Shown here: positions 11,206-24,018 of the stretch, in pieces
Numbering within the stretch: position 1 is the first letter of the stretch
Layout: each line of letters starts with the position of its first letter
Source: Conchocele bisecta
Taxonomy: Eukaryota > Mollusca > Bivalvia > Lucinida > Thyasiridae
DNA: 64,000 bases
Assembly: GCA_029237695.1 (NCBI GenBank)
Contig: CM055280.1
Span: 33,452,616 to 33,516,615, forward strand
Direction: 5' to 3'
Notes under the pieces: generated by a model
Databases searched by the model: none
The model's input: the letters and a program-made list of their open reading frames with translations, nothing else
What the model was told of the DNA's origin: nothing
Made by a program: the position numbers and the translations under genes

Positions 11206-14200
11206 AAAGTTTTAGCTAAAGGACTGATATATCGACTACTGCAAAAACAATTGAAATCGAATGATAAATAACGAAGCTGACGTCACATCCGTTTGCTCTA
11301 TTTTGAAAACTTGAAAAAATACGTTCATCTTTGACATCGAATAGAGCCCGTAAGTAGTTCAAGATATAGCTCTGAAAATTATCATCTTTCATGCGGCTGA
11401 CACTCCCCTATCATCCTGGCAAGAAATTATGTTGCTGACAGTACTGTACAAATTGGAAAACGTTTGTAAAGACCACCCGTTATCAGCCGAAATTCGGCAA
11501 AATCGTTGAAAAGTATGTACATTTTTCAAATTCAAATGCATATAGATCTTTTATTTGAGCAGATAGCCGAAAACTGTCAGAGAATCTGAGATAGAGAATT
11601 TTGTCAGCTTTCCAATGCAAAAAGAATTCTTGAAATCGGTTGGAAAATAAGGAAGTTATAGGAAGTATGACGTCACTTCCGTTTTCGTGGAAAGTAGCAT
11701 TAAAAGATATCTGAAAATCTCTGAGTCTCTGCTCACACTTGATCCGAATCGGTATACAAAATTTGAAGTCGATCCGACCACGGTTTGGTGTAGATGGAGG
11801 GAGCCCGTAAGAAGTCAGCGGATGATTATTTTTCGATAGTTATCGCCCTTAAATGGCAGTTTACGCCATTTGTAAATACACCTAATAAAACGGAAATATG
11901 CAATATTCCGCCAGTGAAGTTTTCGTTTGTTTTTAACCATAGGCCGGGCACAAAGCGGGAAAGTTTTAGCTAAAGGACTGAAATATCGACCGCAGCAAGA
12001 AATTTTGAAATCTATTGATAAATAACGAAGCTGACGTCACATCCGTTTGCTCTATTTTGAAAACTTGAAAAAAAAGACGTTCATCTTTGACATCCAATAG
12101 AACCGGAAGTAGTCAAGATAGAGCTCTGAAAATTATCATCTTTTATGCGCCTGAGACTCCCCTATCACACTGGCAAGAAATTATGTTGCTGACATTACTG
12201 TACAAATTGGAAAACGTTTGTAAAGACCACCCGTTATCAGCCGAAATTCGGCAAAATCGTTGAAAAGTATGTACATTTTTCAAATTCAAATGCATATAGA
12301 TCTTTTATTTGAGCAGATAGCCGAAAACTGTCAGGGAATCAGAGATAGAGAATTTTGTCAGCTTTCCAATGCAAAAAGAATTCTTGAAATCGGTTCGAAA
12401 ATAAGGAAGTTATAGGAAGTATGACGTCACTTCCGTTTTTTTTTTCGTGGAAAGTAGCATTAAAAGATATCTGAAAATCTCTGAGTCTCTGCTCACACTT
12501 GATCCGAATCGGTATGCAAAATTTGAAGTCGATCCGACCAGCGGTTTGGTGTAGATGGAGGGAGCCCGTAAGTCAGCGGATGATTATTTTTCGATAGTTA
12601 TCGCCCTTAAATGGCAGTTTACGCCATTTGTAAATACACCTAATAAAACGGAAATATGCAATATTCCGCCAGTGAAGTTTTCGTTTGTTTTTCACCATAG
12701 GCCGGGCACAAAGCGGGAAAGTTTTAGCTATAAAGGACTGAAATATCGACCGCAGCAAGAAATTTTGAAATCTATTGATAAATAACGAAGCTGACGTCAC
12801 ATCCGTTTGCTCTATTTTGAAAACTTGAAAAAAAAGACGTTCATCTTTGACATCCAATAGAACCGGAAGTAGTCAAGATAGAGCTCTGAAAATTATCATC
12901 TTTTATGCACCTGACACTCCCCTATCACACTGGCAAGAAATTATGTTGCTGACATTACTGTACAAATTGGAAAACGTTTGTAAAGACCACCCGTTATCAG
13001 CCAAAATTCGGCAAAATCGTTGAAAAGTATGTACATTTTTCAACTTCAAATGCCTATAGCTCTCTTATTTGACCAGATAGCCGAGAACTGTCAGGAAGTC
13101 GAGATAGAGAATTTTGTCAGCTTTCCAATGCAAAAAGAATTTTTGAAATCGGTTTGAAAATAAGGAAGTTATAGAAAGTTATAGAAAATATGACGTCACT
13201 TCCGGTTTCGTGGAAAGTGGCATTAAGATATTTCTGAAAATCTCTGAGTCTCTGCTCACACTTGATCCGAATCGGCATGCAAAATTTGAAGTCGATCCGA
13301 CCCGCGGTTTGGGCTGTAGACTGAACGGCTGAATAAAAAAAAAAAACCAACGAATACAATAGGTTTTCGGCGCAGCTGAAAGCCGCCTCAAACCTAAAAA
13401 AAAACCAACGAAAACAAAATGTAGCTCTCATTAAAAAATATTTGAAATCGGTTGAATAATAAAGAAGTTATGACCATTTCAATTTTGTAAAATTGAAAAT
13501 AAACGTCCATGTTTGACAGGCAATAGAATCGGAACTATTCAAGCTATCGCTCTGAAAAATATCATCCTTTGTTCGGACAAATGCCCCGCGTCACGCTGTC
13601 AAAAAACTATGTTGCTGAGATTGCTGTACAAATTGGAAACTGTTTTCAAAGACCACCTGTTAAAATAAAAAAAAAATCCGAAATTGTTGATTTTTTTTTC
13701 TTTTTTTTCAACTTCACATGTCTATAGCTCTCTCATTTGAGCAGATAGACGAAATTATGAAGATAGGGAATTCTCGCAGCTTTCCAATGCAAAACGAATT
13801 TTTGAAATCGGTTGGAAAATAAAGAAGTTATAGGGAATTATATGATATATGACGTCACTTCCGGTTTCGTGGAAAGAAACGTCATGAGAATTCTGAAAAT
13901 TGCGTTATTCTCGTCTCACAGTCGATACGAATCTGCATACAAAATTTGAAGTCGATCCGACAAGCGGTTTGGGCTGTAGTCCCGACGGCTGAATAAAAAG
14001 AAAAAAAAATTGATGCAATTCCAATGAAATTGAAAAAATAAAGTTTTGTATTTTCAGAATCGCTTGACTATCCTAAGCATTTTTCATTATATAACGTTCT
14101 ACGAAATGTGTACCGTTAACCCCCTAGTCTGACATTGAAGTTGAGACGATTCTAAAGCACTCACAGCATGTCAGTATTGTTACTGTGTGACTTAACGTGA

Positions 14201-14810
14201 CGCTGTCAAACTTCAAATGCATGTAGCTCTCTCATTTGAGCAGATAGCTAAAAACTACCAGCAATACGGAGATAGAGAATTTTATTGCATTTTTAATGGA
14301 AAAAAAATATTTGAAATCGGTTGAATAATAAAAAAGTTATGACCATTTCAAATTTAAAAAAATGAAAGAACCAAACTTCAAATGCCTACAACTCTCTCAT
14401 TTGGGCAGATAGCCAAAAACTACCAGCGAAATGGAGATAGAGAATTTTGTTGGCTTTTTAATGGAAAAAAAATTTGAAATCGGTTAGATAATAACAAAGT
14501 TATGAACATTTCAAATTTGAAAAATTGAAGAAAAAAACGTCCAAGTTTGAAAGGCAATAGAATCGGAACTCTTCAAGCTATAGCTCTGAAAAGTATCATC
14601 TTTTGTGCGGATGAATGTCCCGCGTCACGCTGTCAAAAAATTATGTTGCTGAGATTACTGTACAAATTGGAAACTGTTTTCGAAGACCACCCGTTAAAAT
14701 AAAAAAGAAAATCCGAAATTGTTGATTTTTTTCATTTTTCTCAACTTCATATGTCAATAGCTCTCTCATTTGAGCAGATAGCCAATAACGGCCAGGCAAG
14801 CGAAGATAGA

Positions 14811-14845
14811 GGCTCAAACCGTTGATGCAGCTCAAGCTGCTCTAG
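14811..14845 (+). mobile_element. Helitron-like 3' terminus, copy 4 (5'-truncated)
   Basis: Only GGCTCAAACCGTTGATGCAG onward is present, joined to inverted module sequence on its left; it ends in CTAG followed by 'tattcgttgg', the start of another module. Confidence 0.4.
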
Positions 14846-15260
14846 TATTCGTTGGTTTTTTTTTTTTTTATTCAGCCGTTCAGTCTACAGCCCAAACCGC
14901 TGGTCGGATCGACTTCAAATTTTGCATGCCGATTCGGATCAAGTGTGAGCAGAGACTTAGAGATTTTCAGAAATCTCTTAATGCCACTTTCCACGAAACC
15001 GGAAGTGACGTCATACTTTCTATAACTTCCTTATTTTCAAATCGATTTCAAAAATTCTCCATCTCAAACTCGCTGACAGTTTTCGGCTATCTGCTCAAAT
15101 AAAAGAGCTATATGCATTTGAAGTTGGAAAATGTACATACTTTTCAACGATTTTGCCGAATTTCGGCTGATAACGGGTGGTCTTTACACACGTTTTCCAA
15201 TTTGTACAGTACTGTCAGCAAATAGTTTACACCTTGGGATAAAGCTTAGTTACACATGAA

Positions 15261-15307
15261 ATCAATGTTTGAGGCTCAAACCGTTGATGCAGCTCAAGCT
15301 GCTCTAG
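15261..15307 (+). mobile_element. Helitron-like 3' terminus, copy 5 (right end of the array)
   Basis: Full terminus with both palindromes and CTAG at 15304-15307. All similarity to the array stops here, which makes it the true right border. Confidence 0.45.
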
Positions 15308-15311
15308 TTAG

Positions 15312-15522
15312 AATTGTCTCTCCCTAAAATTTTCTACTCCAAAATGCGCCAGAACGCAGGAAATGCGATGTAGAAAAAAATTTCCGGGGCCCCGGACCCC
15401 ACTAGCGCTATCCCGAGCTCCGCTCGGTCTACGAACGCTCGTTCGATAATATAGTCAAGTACTTCAAAATAGTTACGCCCCCCTCCCCTAACCCGAAATC
15501 CTGGATCCGCGCCTGTATATAG
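15312..15522. mobile_element. Fragment of a 'ggatccgcgcctg' MITE
   Basis: The right end 'cctggatccgcgcctg' resembles the end of the complete element at 20789-21084. It holds a 'ggggccccggaccccactagc' block of the same kind as in other MITEs here. No matching left end is visible. Confidence 0.4.
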
Positions 15523-15595
15523 TTGGATGGATAGATGGGATGGATGAAATATGGTTGTGTGTGGGGCGGTGGCAGTGTGGCAGTGTGGCAGTGTG

Positions 15596-15715
15596 GATGT
15601 GTGGATGTGGATGTGGATGTGGATGTGGATGTGGATGTGGATGTGGATGTGGATGTGGATGTGGATGATGTGGATGTGGATGTGGATGTGGATGTGGATG
15701 TGGATGTGGATGTGG
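15596..15715. repeat. (GTGGAT)n hexanucleotide microsatellite
   Basis: About 19 units of GTGGAT with one GATGAT interruption near 15663-15668. The open frames across it (His-Pro, Asp-Val and Trp-Met dipeptide runs) come from the repeat and are not genes. Confidence 0.95.
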
Positions 15716-16000
15716 TACATTGAGGGCGTAATCATTTATTTTTCCCGAAATGCATTTTTTCATATAGAACTAACGACTGCATACGTTTAGTGATTAAAAG
15801 TATGCAGAATTATTATGCTGAATTTATTACATTATCACAGCCAAAATGACTGTTATAATGTAACAAATTCAGAAAAATAAAAAAATAATAAATTTATCCT
15901 TCAGTTGAAAATGTCTCCCTCAAAGTGTACTTAGCAAGATTAGTATACTTAGCAAGTTTGGTGAAATCGGCTACAGTTGTCCGGGTACATTATTGTGCTA

Positions 16001-16216
16001 CAGTAGAACCTCTCTAAACCGAACACAGAGACAAGTTAGTGGTGCTTAATTTTGATATATTTCGTGTCCATTTGTCTCCGATTATAATATCTGCTCATGA
16101 TCGCAAAGCACCCACGCGTGTCTTGATGTAGTTCTGAACATGTTTCACAGTGGAGCCTATCTAAACCGGACACACTGGGAGGTCCCCAGGGCGTCCGGTT
16201 TAGGGAGGTTCCACTG
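16001..16216. mobile_element. Mariner-like MITE with TA target duplication
   Basis: Ends CAGTAGAACCTCTCTAAACC and, inverted, CAGTGGAACCTCCCTAAACC match at 17 of 20 bases and are flanked by TA on both sides. A third internal copy of the end (near 16149) suggests a rearranged or nested element. No coding capacity. Confidence 0.6.
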
Positions 16217-16584
16217 TATTTGATTAGAAGCTACTGCTGATCGAATAACACACTACTGTATCCTGACAACGATAAATATTGCTTGTTAGGAGCATCACAT
16301 GCGTTTCATTGAGTGCAGATCCTGATCAGACTTTGGAATGCACATACTGATCTGGATATACACTGGTCATGCACATAAGCCCCATTTTTCCAATCACAGG
16401 TCTCCAGTTGAGAAAATGGATCTTACCTCGTGTTTGACCATCCAACTTACGCCCTACTGTATGTTCCACGTTTTGCTGCCGACGAACTTTTTGCTATTAA
16501 ACACATTAAATCTTTAAAAGTATTTAAAAGTAAGTACTTTTTTATCAATAACAAAAAAGTCACCCTCCCCAAAAAAAATTATTT

Positions 16585-16879
16585 GATGAAATTCCATCAA
16601 ATATTGATTTTATTGCGAAAAAACGATTTTCGTATGGGAATTTAACATGGGGGCCAATAATAGATTTTTTAAATATTTTTTTTATTTGTTGACCGATTTC
16701 TTAGTTACATCATTTTCAAGCTATCTCGCCAGGTTTCGGAGTCAATTTCCATTTTTTTTCGTTTTTTGATCCTTTAGGATAAAAAAAACGAAAAGACTTG
16801 GAATTTGACTCCCCATGTTAAATTCCCATAGGAAAATCTTTTTTTCGCAATAAAATCAATATTTGAAGGAATTTCATCA
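16585..16879. mobile_element. Fold-back element with ~66-bp arms
   Basis: Left arm 16585-16655 and right arm about 16812-16879 are inverted copies sharing 'attgattttattgcgaaaaa' and 'atgggaatttaacatgggg'. The centre holds a second inverted pair around 'gatcctttaggat' (about 16755-16795). The family is not recognised. Confidence 0.6.
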
Positions 16880-18719
16880 CCATTGTTTTTGCATCTGAAT
16901 AACAGTTTTGGTTCAATTTAAGAGTATATGTGACCCGCACAGGGATAAGGCACCAGTTGGGTGAACATTATGGAGCTTAGGGTTTTGCATTTTCTAAATC
17001 TACATTCTTTTCGGATTTCAAAAATATTTATTTCGTGTTTTTTTATGACAGTGTTAATTAAGCTCCAAATGCGCGCATATCGAAACTCATAAAAGGTCAC
17101 ATTACCAAATATCACTTATTTTCATCAAAATGCTCTAAAAACAACAAAAGCGACCCTAATAACCGATTTCCGGTTCGTTTGTATTAATCGTGATATTGAG
17201 ATTTCTCATATCGCACCGTATCTGACACCTATACTGAGCCAGGCAAAGAATTGGTGATCGCTTATAGCTCCTGTTACTTCGACCTACTGGCGCAAGGTGG
17301 CACTGTAAAAAATAATCGCTATGGCGTAGAAGTAGTACAGATTCCCTGTATATTATTATAGAATACCGTTTGGATTTACGGACATCATATATATATATTT
17401 GTTGCATAATTTCTTCGTCGTTCGCCTAGTTATACTTGGATTTTTTATACGTTGGTTGCGATCGTCGGCTATGACGATCTGTGCGGAAGTCGGTTGTAAT
17501 TCACGGTCAAACAGACAGCCGAGCCAGAATCAGAAAAATGAGGAATTAAATGTTAAATGGGTATAATTGTTTTTACAAAATGCTGACATAATCTCTGAAA
17601 CTCGATACATTGATTCTGAAATGCTTTGCAGATATGCGTCACTTCAGCATACTTGTGTTTTGACAATTTTGAGTTGAAATTAATTTTTTATGTTGAGCTG
17701 CCATAATCAATGCTATTAGTATTCATGTTTTGTAACTGGCTTCAAATCGCCTGTAAGTCGCCATCTTAGATAGCCGTGACGTCACAGTGCGGTGCCGTGT
17801 ACAAGCACATCACCTCATCGGTAAAATGGGAGCGGGTCAAAACGGCACCGGATCAAAACGATCCCAGGTAAAAACGGCACATATTTGACCAAAACATCCC
17901 CCCAATTTTAATTAATATATTATATAATCAGATTAATAAACTAACAAAATCGACCTCGTAATACGAATGTTGATCAAATCGAACCATTCCATTTCTGAAT
18001 ATCTTGTCCACAAGTCAACACTTGTTGTTCACACCTTTATCCAGATGCGTGTGACATGTTTACCATTAATACTTAATCTAACTAAGCCATGCTTATTGTG
18101 CTTACAATCAGTGTAAACCCAGACTAGTCTGCACCATGTGCTGTCTGATCAGCGTATGCACTGTTAGCCATTCAGTCAAACAATCATTATAATTTGCAGT
18201 ATAATACATTACTCACGAATTGAAACAATCATATCCATAATAAATGATGATCTAATGCACTGGTGTGTTTTCTTACGTACCATACTGAACTTTTAGTAAC
18301 ACTTGTGGGAGATTTCCGCCTCAAACAATTATGACCTATACTGGTCTATTACAAAGCAGACAGGATCATATTTGCAACCAGCAACATACACAGTCTACAG
18401 TACGATACCGTACCATACAATGTCAAATGAATGGTGTAGTCCCTAATCAGATTTTATTGTATGTACATGTATTTGCTGAATATAACTGAAATGAAAGGAA
18501 AAATTAAATTTTTGCCAAACCCAGCAGCAGGATCTACCTAATAAAATATCTAATTCGTATGACACAGCAACAGCTATACTGGTTACACATCCAAAAAACC
18601 CATTTCTCCAATCACAGCCACACATGTATAGTCTCCATGAAGTAATTGTTTCTTGGCGGTTATCAAATAGCGTTCATAATAAGTAAGTAATACGTATGAA
18701 ACATACGCAGTAGGTATCC

Positions 18720-20340
18720 GTGTTTATATATCATATGTGTGGTTTATCTAAATGAACGTCACAATAGTAACACAGTCCGCGGTTGTGTGAAACATATTGT
18801 TATATGAAATATGTGGCAGTGGTGCCTGTCAATGACAGACCCACACATGAAGCAACAAGACGTATATTGATGTTCAATATATATACATGTATATCGAAAG
18901 TTTATAATCGACTGGTGTAAATAAGATCATGACTAGTGATTAAATAACATTGTTATTGCAGTATTAAAATAAGTTTCACATGCAGCTTATAATGAACATG
19001 TAACAGTACAATACTTTATGCTATTCGTAAACTGAGTATTGGCATGCGATACACGTATGTCGTTAACATCATGTTCGTGAAATCCGCTCAGTAAAAATAG
19101 AAACTGGTCTGATGGAGTAGAGTAGTTTTAAACTTAAATATATATACATGTACTTCGCTAACATTTAAGTGCGTATGAAGCTATATCTGTAATATTTCTA
19201 TGTCAGTGAGACAGAATAAAGTTTACTGTTTGATTTAATGAAGGCAATATACTGGATGTCATATCGCCCAACTTATAGGTTGAAGCTCAGAAATATTAAC
19301 ATGAAGAGCATGTAATTGTATTATTTGAAATATTTCACCATCCCTGCGTCATATTACTGCTTCCGAAATTAACAAAATTGTTATGTCTGTTTCATACAAA
19401 GGCCATACTTACTCAGATATATTATAATAATTTCCAAATTATAAACCGTGTCACAGCAGAAAAATAAACATGACGGTAACCGTCTTATCCAGTATTAAAT
19501 AACCCATACTAATACATTGCTGCGGTACAATGAGAACTTATGGTGGCCATCATAGAATTTGGTAAACTAAGCATTTATCAGAGTAAGTGTTGCAATTGTT
19601 TTACTGTGTCAATGTAATACTGTTTACTTGTTTTAAATGAGTAATGCCATCAAATAGATGTAAATTGATGATAAATCGTCGTGATATTTGGTGGCCATCT
19701 TGGATTTTGGTACACAAACAGTGATCCAAGTATGTTTTGATATTGTCATGACCATTTACTATGTACGTATGATCGTAAGTAAGTATGTTTTGAAATGTTA
19801 AATGATGATCTGTAAGTGACACGATGGCAAATTAACGGTGAATATGATTGTTGGCAGCCATTTTGGATTAGTATAAATAATTGCTCAAGTATTAAATATT
19901 CATTGAAGTAGAATAAGGTTTTATTTCACTTATAAAATATAATCCAATACGAATAAACCAAGAACCGGTCATATAGAATAGTTGTATATATGGTTTAGTG
20001 TGGTGGGGTAAGGTAGTGGCGTATTGGCGACCATCTTAGATTTTGGCGGCCAATTTGAATGAGAATGTTCTAGTTCGATTGTATGTAAATCACAAATACC
20101 ACTTGCAATGTTTTCAATACGTTTTACAGCGTGTACATGCGATTCTGTGGCAGTTTATGTGAACGTCTGCAAAACAGCCCTTTTAGGTTGCTGCCTTTGA
20201 GAGATTGAATGCGGTTACAGCGAGCGCGGGTGTTGGCCTATTGGTGATTTGATATTTACATACTTTTCAAGTATGTGTAATTATTGCAGTCAGTAGCTCA
20301 TATATGAAATTTATAGGGGCATACAAACTTTAAAGGAGAT
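18720..20340 (+). repeat. Solo arm fragment of the long-inverted-repeat element
   Basis: It aligns collinearly with 30580-31960, sharing blocks such as 'gtggtgcctgtcaatgac' and 'gaccatttactatgtacgta'-like stretches with many indels. It lies inside the first MULE. No gene is visible in it. Confidence 0.65.
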
Positions 20341-20788
20341 ATAACAATTTCGCGATACGCTTATGTATTCTTCATTTATATATCAAATAAAACAAAGTTT
20401 ACAGTAATCCGACCAGTATGTGCCGTTCTTTTACGGATTTCATATTCCGGACAACCAGTTTTCCAGCCGTCACTGCATGACTAACTTCCACTTATTTTGC
20501 TTACCACAGTTATTTCCCTTTGCGGTCACGTGGGTATGTGACGTATCAGTAGAACTTCCGAAATGTATGCATAATACGATTATTACACGTAATAGTTCAA
20601 CAGATTACTTAGAACTCCAGTTTCTTAGACCGCTGATATAAATATATGGGACTGTACTGTACTGTAAAAATATAAGAATGACCTAGTTACAAACTACATA
20701 CTGAAATGCGACAGTGGGTGACAAAAGGGACATACTGTGCAATTTTCAACAACTGTAGGATATAGGATACCAGTCTGCATATACATTT

Positions 20789-21084
20789 CAGGCGCGGATA
20801 CAGAAATAATTGCAGGGGGGGGGGGGGTTCTGTAATTACAAGTCGGCGTAGCCGACCTCCGCGAGCGCGAAGTCGGGGGTCTGGAGGTCTGGGGGTACTA
20901 CCCCAAGACATTTTTAAATGCCAGATCGCCTCAGATGCGATTTTCTGACACCTAAGCCACGAAAAAAGTCATCCAACTATTCGAGTATTGTAGATTTTAT
21001 TCTCTCTTTTTTTTGCCGGGAGCAGGGGTGGGGGGGGGGGTGGGCCGGACCCCCTGGACTCCCCTCCCCCTATATCCGCGCCTG
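20789..21084. mobile_element. MITE with 5-bp target duplication CATTT
   Basis: It starts CAGGCGCGGATACAG and ends TATATCCGCGCCTG (inverted match), flanked by CATTT at 20784-20788 and 21085-21089. The inside holds G and C homopolymers, with no coding capacity. Confidence 0.7.
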
Positions 21085-22989
21085 CATTTATTTATGTATA
21101 CATCGTCAGGTTACAATCTATGTTTTCCCCGATAGTACGTATATATAATGCTAAATCAGACGGGCAACAGAGTAGACACTTATTATTGTGGTAAGTTTAT
21201 TTATGGTGGCCACAAGTTCGAAAACCATACGGGCCACCATTCCAAAAATAGTTACATGTAATGTAAAAGCAGAAGATAATTACAACATGTAAAAGATAAT
21301 TACAGGCAATGCATGAATATGAGAATTAAAATAACGGAGTTGAAGTATGTTAAAACAATATAGTTACATGGCATACACAGTTTAAAAATAGCTAGAACGA
21401 TATAAATGCGTCATGTAAAAATAAGAAACGTATTCCCCGCCAGACCTCAACTAGGCCATAGCAAGGGAATAACAAATACTTTAATCTAGAACGCGAGCAC
21501 GGAGACCAAAATGTGCAAAAAATATTTAAAAATCGTAAAGAAAACTAGTTAAAATATCCCTCTTAAAATGGTGAAGGCCAGCTTCAAAGTAAGTAAATCC
21601 GCTTTCCCAAAAATGTTAGGACGAGCAATTACTATAACATTTGTTTAAACAAAACATCTAACATTTGCATATGTTAATATAATTTACACACATATATAAT
21701 TGTGGCGTAATGTATGTACAAGTTGCCCAGGGCTGATAATAATTGTTAGCTTGATAACATTTTTAATGATATGTCTTTATTCGAAACGACTCTTAGATAA
21801 CGTTGTTCGTCCGCATATCAGGATCGGCGGGCAACCTGATGAAATTTGGTTCGAATGGGAAGAGACGGAGGAAAGGACGTGGGTGGGGTGGCCCAACCAA
21901 TGTGTAGTTGTGATGTCGTGGTGCCAGGCGGCGGGCGAGGAAACAAGATACAAGCGCCGACGACAGCCGGGGCCTGCGGGATTTCGAAACCCGGACCTCA
22001 AGCCGCCACAGCATCGCCAGTGACCCTCGCCAGAATATCGAACGGACTAAGTATAGCCCTATGGCGGCTAGTGACCCCGAGCGTAGCTGCCGGATCCGAC
22101 CGGCGTAAGCGCAGGCACCCCCACGCCCCGCCACCCGACTACCAGGACACACAAAAAGGTTGATTTAAAAGGTCTTCTTAGTATAATGGACCCCACGCTC
22201 TCAATACCCAATTCCAGATCCAGATCAGGGCGTGTAGGTTTTTAGATATTGTCTCCCATTCTGCAGTCCACCAGATACGCGGCGAGCGCCCGATATACGG
22301 AGCGTCGTACCGCCCCCCTGGGGCACAGGATGGAGGACAATATCATTGGAGTCTGCAGTCCGACACTTATCAGAGCTGTCAGATGCATAGATGGATCTGG
22401 TGCTATGCTGGTCAAACTGTCATAACGTCATTCTTGTAGGCCATTGTCCACGTACAATGAAACAATACTGTACATGGAGTCAATTAAGGAAAGCCCGGGG
22501 TGACAGCAGCAGGAAAATTAGTCGATCTAATTGCCACGGGGGGTGGGGTGTTGTTTGAAGATTGTGTCAACATCCGCTGTACACTGCGAATGAGAAGGTG
22601 CAATAAGCCACATCCACATATAGGACCAAGCTTCGACGTAACCCCCATTGACAAAACAACGATTTTCTTCTGGAAAACATCTGTAGTTTTGAACATCAAG
22701 TCCAAACATTTTCTATTTATTTGAAACAAGTCAGTAGGAAAATAGGTTAGAAATAGTAAAGAATTTACTGTACATGTGAAAATGTGAAAATAATATATAC
22801 TTTTAATTATTTTTGTCAACGAACAAAATATGTGATTTAGATATATTTTAGTATTCGAAAACAGTATTTACGGAAAAATAAGCGAGTGGACATTCAAGTT
22901 ACACAATTTTAGTCCTGCAATATAACATTCATCCATGTATAAAAACAAACACATCATTTTACCATGTCTGTCAAATTGGACTCAACCAA
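21085..22989. other. MULE-internal sequence without recognisable gene
   Basis: A small inverted pair (ATGGTGGCC / GGCCACCAT) lies near 21203-21239. GC-rich sequence at 21800-22150 is open in several frames but matches nothing I know. Nothing else is supported. Confidence 0.3.
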
Positions 22990-23799
22990 TCAGCTTCATC
23001 TGTAGTCTACGCTCTACTTCCCAGCAGTCCCAGCAGTCGGTGTATGAGGAGGTTCTCACTGCGCTACTGGACATCTGTCTCCAACGTGACATACGACCCA
23101 ACCCACAACGCATCGTCGCTGACTACGAGATGGCCATACACAATGGGCTGTTCTGGGCTCCAGCATACATATCCACGGCTGTTTCTACCATCTGACACAA
23201 TCGACATGGCACCATGTTCAATCTGAGCGTCTACAGGCTGTGTATTCAACCGACGAAGACGTACGCCAGTTCTGCGGCATGATGGATGGGCTCGCTTTCC
23301 TTCCCGTGGATGACGTTAAGAGCGGCATGGAGGCTCTCAAGGACGTCACGCCGGATGGAACACAAGGACTCGTCGACTACTTCGACACCACCTACATCTC
23401 GGGTGGATACCGTTCGGTGAAGACACAGAATGGAACTATTAAATTCCGGCGTACTGCTCCAAGGTTCAGCCCCGTAATATGGAACGTCCACGAGGCCACA
23501 CTTCATGATCCCACAGGACCAACAATCAGTGCGAAGGATGGAACAATGGATTTCGTCATCTCGTGGGACACGATAATCCGTCATTGTGGACAGTGATCGT
23601 GTGCTTAATGAAAGATGCGCGTTTGGTAGAGGCTGACATTCTGAGAGTCGATCGGGGAGAACCAGCATCTAAGCGAACGAAGAAGGCTACCATCTCTCAC
23701 CAGAAGAAGATGAAGACCCTGTGTGAGCAGTACAATCGTGGTGAAAAGACATTGGCGGAGTTCATGGTGGCAATTGGACAGTGTATTCGCATTCATTAA
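22990..23799 (+). pseudogene. MULE transposase, C-terminal half, frameshifted
   Basis: Across two frameshifts the conceptual protein follows the MULE domain in order. First comes YEEVLTALLDIC and IVADYEMAIHN (second catalytic Asp region, about 23041-23145). After a frame change near 23155 comes IHGCFYHLTQSTWHHVQ (the Cys/His block), then FCGMMDGLAFLPVDDV and YFDTTYISGGYR, then WNVHEATLHD. A further frame change near 23515 leads to RTNNQCEGWNN (the catalytic Glu motif) and a basic tail ending in TAA at 23799. AATAAA follows near 23911. The N-terminal part, with the first catalytic Asp and any zinc finger, is missing or too decayed to see. The protein would cut and join the ends of its element, but this copy cannot make it. 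The family assignment is secure; the exact start is not. Confidence 0.85.
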
Positions 23800-24018
23800 G
23801 TGTAATGCACATGAGTAGTACTACTTGTTTTGAAATATGCTCAAACTATTATGTATGAGTATATGCCTTGTGCTGTTCTATACTTTTTGTACATGTATGC
23901 ATGCTTGAGAATAAAACAACTGTTATTTGATTATTTTTATTTTATATGAATCATTGTTTGTTGTATATTATGACTAGTATTATTACTAATTATAATAAAC
24001 GGCAAACAAATCAAAGGT

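Larger units (their letters stand above)
3864..15013. promoter_or_regulatory. Cluster of 24 CRE octamers (TGACGTCA), many fused to an ETS core
   Basis: Exact TGACGTCA begins at 3864, 3891, 4933, 5508, 5910, 6281, 6669, 7177, 7578, 7947, 8334, 8921, 9290, 9670, 10329, 10723, 11278, 11668, 12032, 12422, 12792, 13191, 13850 and 15006. About half sit in CGGAAGTGACGTCA, an ETS core (GGAA) joined to a CRE; the others sit in CGGATGTGACGTCA. CREB/ATF proteins bind this octamer in animals (family knowledge). That they bind here is inference; the sites are spread by module copying. Confidence 0.45.
3600..15307. repeat. 11-kb palindromic array of related modules
   Basis: The region is built from mutually similar 0.5-0.6-kb modules that share phrases such as 'ataacttccttattttccaac', 'cgatttcaaaaattctttttgc' and 'gataacgggtggtctttac'. 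Left half, in order: two modules with 'cagccgtcgggactacagccc' (3600-4190, 4795-5360) around a spacer, then alternating module types with a ~190-bp linker (5976-6161, 7650-7835, 8990-9170, 10030-10210). From 11024 the same order runs back inverted (linkers at about 11800-11975 and 12550-12725) and ends at about 14815; a short forward copy follows to 15307. The inner arms match about the centre 11000.5. The left half carries about 3 kb of extra modules, so the palindrome is asymmetric. Open frames inside are chance frames in repeat DNA. Confidence 0.8.

Noticed and set aside
5279..15060. Many 60-130-codon frames such as the 126-codon one at 5522-5902
   Set aside because: They recur in every module with different breaks, have no domain, and follow the repeat, not a gene.
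15334..15790. Open frames of His-Pro, Asp-Val or Trp-Met repeats on both strands
   Set aside because: They are produced by the (GTGGAT)n microsatellite; a hexanucleotide repeat keeps all frames open.
21700..22163. Overlapping 105-119-codon frames in a GC-rich patch
   Set aside because: Several frames and both strands are open at once, as expected from base composition; none has a recognisable motif.
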